A stretch of DNA of 64,000 nucleotides, taken from contig CP089464.1 of assembly GCA_026636295.1 (NCBI GenBank), positions 434,001 to 498,000 on the forward strand. The letters run 5' to 3'. This DNA is from Medakamo hakoo (lineage: Eukaryota; Chlorophyta; Trebouxiophyceae; Coccomyxaceae). Of the stretch, positions 59,806 to 64,000 are shown in pieces. Both the position numbers and the translations under genes were made by a program. The first letter of the stretch is position 1. Each line of letters opens with the position of its first letter. The notes beneath the pieces were generated by a model. That model was not told the origin of the DNA, made no database searches, and saw only the letters and a program-made list of their open reading frames with translations.

Positions 59806-60325
59806 CTGGGGGCAGGTGGTGAGGTGTGGGAGAGGGGGTGAGCGGCGGGCGCGGCGCGTGGCGCAGGATGAATTTCGGTCTCGGCCCGAACGACAGGTAC
59901 CGCAGTCGAGGCCGCGGCGCCCAGGAAAAACATGCCGTGGGCCGCCGCTCCGGGCCGCGGGGTGCAAGCCTAAGGATGTGTGCCTCACCGAGGTTGTCAC
60001 GGGAGTGGGAGGGCGTTTGCCTCTCCGTCCCCGGCGTGGGGCGTTCCTTCTTTGAGTGCGCGCGTGCGCGCTCAAAACGCACGAGTGGGAGTGGCTGCGC
60101 GGTGCAGCAGTGCGCTGTTTTGGCTTCTCCCCTCTGTCGTCGTGTGCGCGGCCCCTGGAGAGCCACGGCGGACGGCCGCCTCGGCACCCACCCACCACCC
60201 GCGCGTGTGCACGCACGCCCCCACGGCGCACCCCTCGCCTGCGCGCCGCCGCGAGGAAGCTCTCCCCCCTCCCTTCTGAGACACGCGCGCGCGCGTCGCG
60301 ACAGACAACGCACCAACAAAAGCCC
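59806..60325. other. Intergenic, upstream of Pumilio and the anchored disordered protein
   Basis: 520 bp containing the Pumilio 5' leader with at least one intron, and the leader of the plus-strand gene. Some of it may be an unresolved first Pumilio exon (about 59900-59933). Nothing else seen. Confidence 0.45.
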
Positions 60326-61240
60326 ATGCCGCCCACCGCGCCCGCCCAGGCACACTGGCCGCACGTCGCCGCCCTCGCCGCGGCAGGCGCACTGGTGACC
60401 GGCTTCACGCTGTGGAAGCTGTCCCGCCCCGTCAAGCCCTGCCCGCCGTCGCCGGGCAAGCCAACCTCGGCGTCCGCGAACGCTGCGTCGTCGCCGAAAA
60501 AACGCACGGCCGGCCCGCCGGCCCTCCCGGGCGCGTCCGAGGACGGCGTCCGCCGCCAGACCAGCGGCAGTGGCGCGCCCCTGACGGCCCGCATTCGCGC
60601 TGTCCGGCCCGGAGGAGCGGGGCGGCAGGCCGCGTCGTCCCCGCAGCAGGCAACGCCGCCGCATGCTTCTTCGCCCCTGCCCCGCCACAGCTCCGGCGCC
60701 GCGAGCGCGTCTGCCGCCCTCTGGGATGTCCTGCCGCCGCCGGCCTCGTTGGCCCGCCTGAAGATCCCGCCACCGCCGGGTGAAGGCGGCGGCGGCGGCG
60801 GCGCGGACTCGCTGCCGGGCACGCCCCGAGCGAGTGCGGGCGAGGGCGGCCCGTTTGCGTGGGAGTGGGGAGGGGAGGAGGGAGGAGAGGCGGGCGACGA
60901 CGGCGCTGACGCCGCCGCCTCCACCTCGGGTGCATCTCCCTCGTTTGCCGAGGCCATGGCCATTGCGGCAGCCGCGGCGGCGGGCCAGGCCGCGCACGGC
61001 GGCGGGAGTGGCGGCGGCGGGGGCGGCCTGCCACCCGCCCCGCTTGTGATGAGCCTCGGCGTCCCGCCGCCGAGCGCGGCAAACGGCGGCGGTGCTGCCG
61101 CGTCCGCCGGCGTGAAGAGCCCGGCCCGGCGGCGGGGGGGTGCGGGTCGGAACGGTGGGCAGCGGCGGCCGGGCGCGCGTGGGCGGGTGGCCGCCGCGGT
61201 GGCCGGGTGGGAGGAAGGCACGCCACCGCCGGCGGCGTGA
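60326..61240 (+). CDS. N-terminally anchored disordered protein, unknown
   Basis: 304 residues, single exon. A hydrophobic segment near the N-terminus (WPHVAALAAAGALVTGFTLW) is a signal anchor. The rest is Ser/Pro/Ala/Gly-rich and disordered, with two short patches that look selected: ASLARLKIPPPPGEG and FAWEWGGEEGG, then PSFAEAMAIAAAAAAGQAAH. The C-terminus is Arg/Gly-rich. No family recognised. Composition alone would not exclude a spurious frame, but the start context (CACCAACAAAAGCCCATG) and single clean frame support it. Confidence 0.55.
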   Translation: MPPTAPAQAHWPHVAALAAAGALVTGFTLWKLSRPVKPCPPSPGKPTSASANAASSPKKRTAGPPALPGASEDGVRRQTSGSGAPLTARIRAVRPGGAGRQAASSPQQATPPHASSPLPRHSSGAASASAALWDVLPPPASLARLKIPPPPGEGGGGGGADSLPGTPRASAGEGGPFAWEWGGEEGGEAGDDGADAAASTSGASPSFAEAMAIAAAAAAGQAAHGGGSGGGGGGLPPAPLVMSLGVPPPSAANGGGAAASAGVKSPARRRGGAGRNGGQRRPGARGRVAAAVAGWEEGTPPPAA

Positions 61241-61433
61241 AGGGAGAGATGCGCCCCGTGGCTTTGCTTTTTTTTCCAATGTGCGTGTAAATGCCTGTGT
61301 CCCCTCTTGTTGGCTGCTGCTGGACATGGGAGGGCGGTTGCCCCGGTCGGAGAAAAAACAACAGGAGTGGGGAGGGGGTGGGTGGTGCCCCCAGCACCGC
61401 GCGTCCTCTCGCTGACACACACACGAAGCAGGC

Positions 61434-62939
61434 ATGCCTCTCACCCGTGCGCCGCCCCGGCCGGGCACCCTGGGCCGCCGTCCCGGGCCCGGACCCGCGT
61501 CGGCTGGGACCCGGAGTGTCCGGAGTGCCCACAGCTTTGGTCTGGCACTGGACGTGCGTGCGCAAGGCCTCCGGCCCGGGCGGCGAAGCTGCGCGCCGCC
61601 GCGCGCCGAGCCGACCCCCTCCACCCCCGCCGGGACTGCCCCCGCCCCGTCGTCGCCCCGCCGCTGGGTCGCGGCCGTCGACGCCTCCCCCGCCGCGCCC
61701 GCCGTCGTCGCCTGGGTGGCCGACACGCTCTACCAACCCGGCGACACGCTGCACGTCGTCCACGTCGCCGCCGACAGCGACGGCGACGATCCGGGCGGCG
61801 ACCCGGGCGGCGACGCGGCGGCACAACAGCGCGAGCCGTGGCCGTTCCTCGTCCCCGACCGGGGCGCGACGCTCGGCGGGTCCGTGTTCGGGGAGGCGCC
61901 CGCCGTGGACGCGCTACCCGCCGCCGTGCCAGCCGGCGGTGCGACGCGCCCGCCGCCGACGGCCGCGGACCGGGCCGCCGCCGGCGGGCGCGTCGCGGCC
62001 GCCGCCGCGGCCGCCGCCCTGTCGTCCCGCCCGGGCGTGGCCGCGGTCTTGGACGTCGTGTTGCAGGGCGCCGGCGGTGGCGTCGTGGACGGCCTGGTGC
62101 GCGGGGCGGGCGCGCTGGACGCGACGGCGCTGGTCGTTGGCCCGCACGCCGTCGGGGCGGGCGGCCCTAAAGGCGGCTGGGCGGGCCCGTTTGCGTCGCT
62201 GCTGTTCTCCAGCGCGGCGGCCGCGGCCGCGCTCGCGGCGCCCGTCCCCGTCGTCGTCCTGCCCGTCATCGATGGAGGAGGCGGGCCGCCCGGCACAGGC
62301 GCGTCGCCGCCGCCCGCCGTGCCGCCGTCTCGCCCCGTGCGGCGGGTGCTGGTCGCGGCGGCGGAGTGCGGCGGCAGCGGCGCGGCCGCCGCCGCGGCCG
62401 CGGCCGCGTGGGCGGCGTCGACCCTGTTCGCGCGCGGCGACGGCGGCGGGGGCGGGGAGGTCGTCGTCTACCACTGCGTGCGCCGGGGTGGCGGCGGCGC
62501 GTTCGGGCCGGACGGGATTTTGCTGTCCGCGCCGCCGCCGCCGCCGCCGGGTGGGGCGGGCGGGGCCGCGTGCGAGGGTCCCGGCGGCGGAGAAGACGAC
62601 GCGTGGGCCGCGGGCTGCGACGACCCGGCCGTCGCGTCCGCGCTCGCCAGCGCGACGGCGGCGCTGGAAGCCGCCCTCGCCGCCAGCCCCGCGCCCGCAG
62701 CCGCGGCCGCCGCGGGCGTCGCCCTGCGCGCCCTGGCCCGCGCGGGCGCGTCCCCCGGCGAGGCCATCCTGGACGCCGCGCCGGCCTTTGACGCGCTCGT
62801 GCTGACGCACCACCCCAAGGGCTGGCTGGGCCGGGTGCTGACCGGGTCGGTGGCTGCGGCCGTCCTGGCCCGGGGCGCGTGCCCGGTCCCCATCGTCGTG
62901 CTGCACGCCGGTGCCGCCGCGGGCGGCGGGAAGGAGTGA
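61434..62939 (+). CDS. Tandem universal stress protein (USP) domain protein
   Basis: 501 residues, single exon. Residues 1-72 are Arg/Pro/Ala-rich and may be an organelle presequence. The first UspA-like domain starts RRWVAAVDASPAAPAVVAWV with GDTLHVVHVA. It ends with ATALVVGPHAVGAGG, LLFSSAAAAAALAAPVPVVV. The second starts VRRVLVAAAECGGSGAAAAA, and has VVVYHCV, FDALVLTHHPKGWLGRVLTG and ARGACPVPIVVLH. The second domain keeps a GxxG(R)xxxGS-like nucleotide-binding turn (GWLGRVLTGS), whereas the first has GWAGPFASLLFSS. Ala-rich insertions expand both domains. USP proteins bind ATP or act as dimeric stress factors; the role here is not known. Confidence 0.78.
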   Translation: MPLTRAPPRPGTLGRRPGPGPASAGTRSVRSAHSFGLALDVRAQGLRPGRRSCAPPRAEPTPSTPAGTAPAPSSPRRWVAAVDASPAAPAVVAWVADTLYQPGDTLHVVHVAADSDGDDPGGDPGGDAAAQQREPWPFLVPDRGATLGGSVFGEAPAVDALPAAVPAGGATRPPPTAADRAAAGGRVAAAAAAAALSSRPGVAAVLDVVLQGAGGGVVDGLVRGAGALDATALVVGPHAVGAGGPKGGWAGPFASLLFSSAAAAAALAAPVPVVVLPVIDGGGGPPGTGASPPPAVPPSRPVRRVLVAAAECGGSGAAAAAAAAAWAASTLFARGDGGGGGEVVVYHCVRRGGGGAFGPDGILLSAPPPPPPGGAGGAACEGPGGGEDDAWAAGCDDPAVASALASATAALEAALAASPAPAAAAAAGVALRALARAGASPGEAILDAAPAFDALVLTHHPKGWLGRVLTGSVAAAVLARGACPVPIVVLHAGAAAGGGKE

Positions 62940-63029
62940 TGGAGGACAGAGCGCGCGGCGCGTGGTGGGGGTTGTGAGTTGATTTCGCAAAGAAGGCCCG
63001 GGACAGGGGCGCCCCGCTTGTTCTTTTAC

Positions 63030-63070
<41 letters not shown>

Positions 63071-63360
63071 CACACACCCAACTTGTTTTTTCAGGAGGGG
63101 GCAAACACAGGAAGGCCAGAGCCGCGGAGCGTGAGAAGGCGCGCGCGCGCGCGGCGGGGAGTGAAGGGGGGAGGGTCGGGAGGACGCACACACGCCCCGA
63201 CCCCCGGACAGCCCCCGCGCGCGCGTCGCCGCGCCACCCGTTCCCCGCTCGACGGGCAGTGCCCTCTTTCCATCGCTCTCTCTCCAAAAAGGGGGAAACA
63301 CACAACGCACCGCGCGCGCACACACGCACACGCACACACACACACACACCAAAAATCCAC
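62940..63360. other. Intergenic, convergent 3' ends with CA repeats
   Basis: 421 bp between the USP stop and the linker-histone stop. It contains a CA repeat at 63034-63069 and another around 63314-63350. Presumed 3' UTRs. Confidence 0.55.
63034..63069. repeat. (CA)n microsatellite
   Basis: About 36 bases of uninterrupted CA dinucleotide between convergent genes. Confidence 0.95.
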
Positions 63361-63960
63361 TCAGTCAGACTCGGAGGACGTGCCCGACGTGCCCTCCTCC
63401 TCCGACGGCGTCATCTCTTCCTCCGACGGCGAGGACGCGGCGCGGCGGCCGCCCCGGCCGCCGCCGCCCCGGCCGCGGGCGGGGGCTTCTTCTTCTTCTT
63501 CGGACGCCGAGCTCGTAAACGTCGACATCGACGGCGTGGACGACGACCGCCAGTCCATCATCGAGTCATTGTCCGTCGAGCCCGTCGGAATGTGCGGCTC
63601 GGAGCCTTCCTCGGCCTCGCCGCCGCGCGCGCGCAGGGCCTCCGTCTCCTTGCGCTTCTTGGCCAGGTCCTTTTTGGCCTGGCCGGCCGTCTGGTGGGGC
63701 AGGTCCTCGGCCGGGGACAGGGCGGCGGCCTTCTTGGCGCCGCCGCCGCGCTTGGCGGCCGCGGGCGCCTTGGCGCGCTTGGCGGCCGACCCGGCCGCGG
63801 CGCCGCGGCCGCCCGCCGCCTTCTTGGCGCCGGCCTTGGCCTTGGGCTTGGCCGCGCGCGCGGCCTTGGCGGCCTTGGGCTTGGAGACGCCGGCGGCCTT
63901 GACCTTGGTGGCGGCGCGGGAGGAGGCGCGCGACGACTTGGCCGGCAGCCTGTAGGAGCC
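63361..63960 (-). CDS. Probable linker histone H1, C-terminal exon (5' part outside window)
   Basis: The last exon is complement 63361-63960, starting after a CACCACCACAG acceptor. It encodes 199 residues, and the rest of the gene lies beyond 64000. It opens GSYRLPAKSSR, which fits the end of the H1 winged-helix domain (GSFKL in plants and animals). A Lys/Ala/Pro tail follows (KPKAAKAARAAKPKAKAGAK, AKRAKAPAAAKRGGGAKKAA). Unusually for H1, the protein then continues with KKDLAKKRKETEALRARGGE and an acidic Ser/Glu end (SASEEEEEAPARGRG, SPSEEEMTPSEEE). If the globular domain is not found upstream, another Lys-rich chromatin protein is the alternative. Confidence 0.6.
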   Translation of the reverse strand, partial: GSYRLPAKSSRASSRAATKVKAAGVSKPKAAKAARAAKPKAKAGAKKAAGGRGAAAGSAAKRAKAPAAAKRGGGAKKAAALSPAEDLPHQTAGQAKKDLAKKRKETEALRARGGEAEEGSEPHIPTGSTDNDSMMDWRSSSTPSMSTFTSSASEEEEEAPARGRGGGGRGGRRAASSPSEEEMTPSEEEGTSGTSSESD

Positions 63961-64000
63961 CTGTGGTGGTGTCGGGGCCCGGCGGGGGGAGAGAGTGAGT
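63961..64000 (-). other. Intron of the probable H1 gene running off the window
   Basis: Pyrimidine-rich sequence (on the minus strand) leading to the acceptor at 63961-63963. The donor and upstream exons are not in the window. Confidence 0.5.

Noticed and set aside
1-64000. Transposons, virus-like elements, CRISPR arrays, rRNA
   Set aside because: No transposase, reverse transcriptase, integrase or capsid-like sequence, no terminal repeats, no spaced direct-repeat array and no rRNA signature was seen on either strand.

Overview
This window is nuclear DNA from a eukaryote, most likely a unicellular green alga with a very GC-rich, compact genome. Spliceosomal introns interrupt most genes; 38 introns were placed here, nearly all 5' sites read GTG (GTGAGT or GTGCGT), and two are GC-AG. 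The green-lineage call rests on the protein set: a plastid-targeted MEKHLA protein, a one-helix LHC-like protein, a GARP/MYB factor, a bestrophin-like channel, a sterol C24-methyltransferase beside a DWF1/DHCR24-like reductase, a SET protein of the Rubisco-methyltransferase type, and a QVVAG cystatin. I cannot name the species. No virus-like element, transposon, CRISPR array, tRNA or rRNA was recognised.

Layout, left to right: C-terminus of a URI prefoldin (+); NRAMP metal transporter (-); YIPF Golgi protein (+); plastid MEKHLA protein (-); TXNDC17-like thioredoxin (-); bestrophin-like channel (+); WD40 protein (-); ZIP transporter (+); GARP factor (+); small secreted Cys-rich protein (-); Ala-rich membrane protein (+); coiled-coil protein (+); SHMT (-); a 2.7 kb stretch with no gene I can support; a 78-residue Lys/Ala-rich histone H1-like protein (+). 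Next come three leucine-catabolism genes, MCC beta (+), MCC alpha (-) and methylglutaconyl-CoA hydratase (-), then a divergent pair of secreted paralogs that share an unrecognised C-terminal domain. After three unknown proteins on the minus strand come UBA-UAS-UBX protein (+), cystatin (-), one-helix protein (+), SET protein (-), SelW-like protein (-), DTW-domain protein (+), MDR oxidoreductase (-), membrane-anchored Nudix protein (-), multi-pass membrane protein (-), SF3B2 (+), sterol methyltransferase (-), DHCR24-like reductase (-), Pumilio (-), an anchored disordered protein (+), a tandem USP protein (+), and at the right edge the C-terminal exon of a probable linker histone H1 (-).

The features most worth attention are two metabolic neighbourhoods that look like gene clusters (leucine breakdown at 25.3-31.3 kb, sterol side-chain processing at 52.6-56.5 kb), the divergent paralogs with a shared domain of unknown function (31.7-35.7 kb), the H1-like protein with no globular domain, a 40-bp tandem duplication that copies a 5' splice site in the cystatin gene, and the A-runs just upstream of many start codons in otherwise GC-rich DNA. 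Exon structures were built by hand from splice signals, phase and family alignment from memory; they have not been checked against transcripts.
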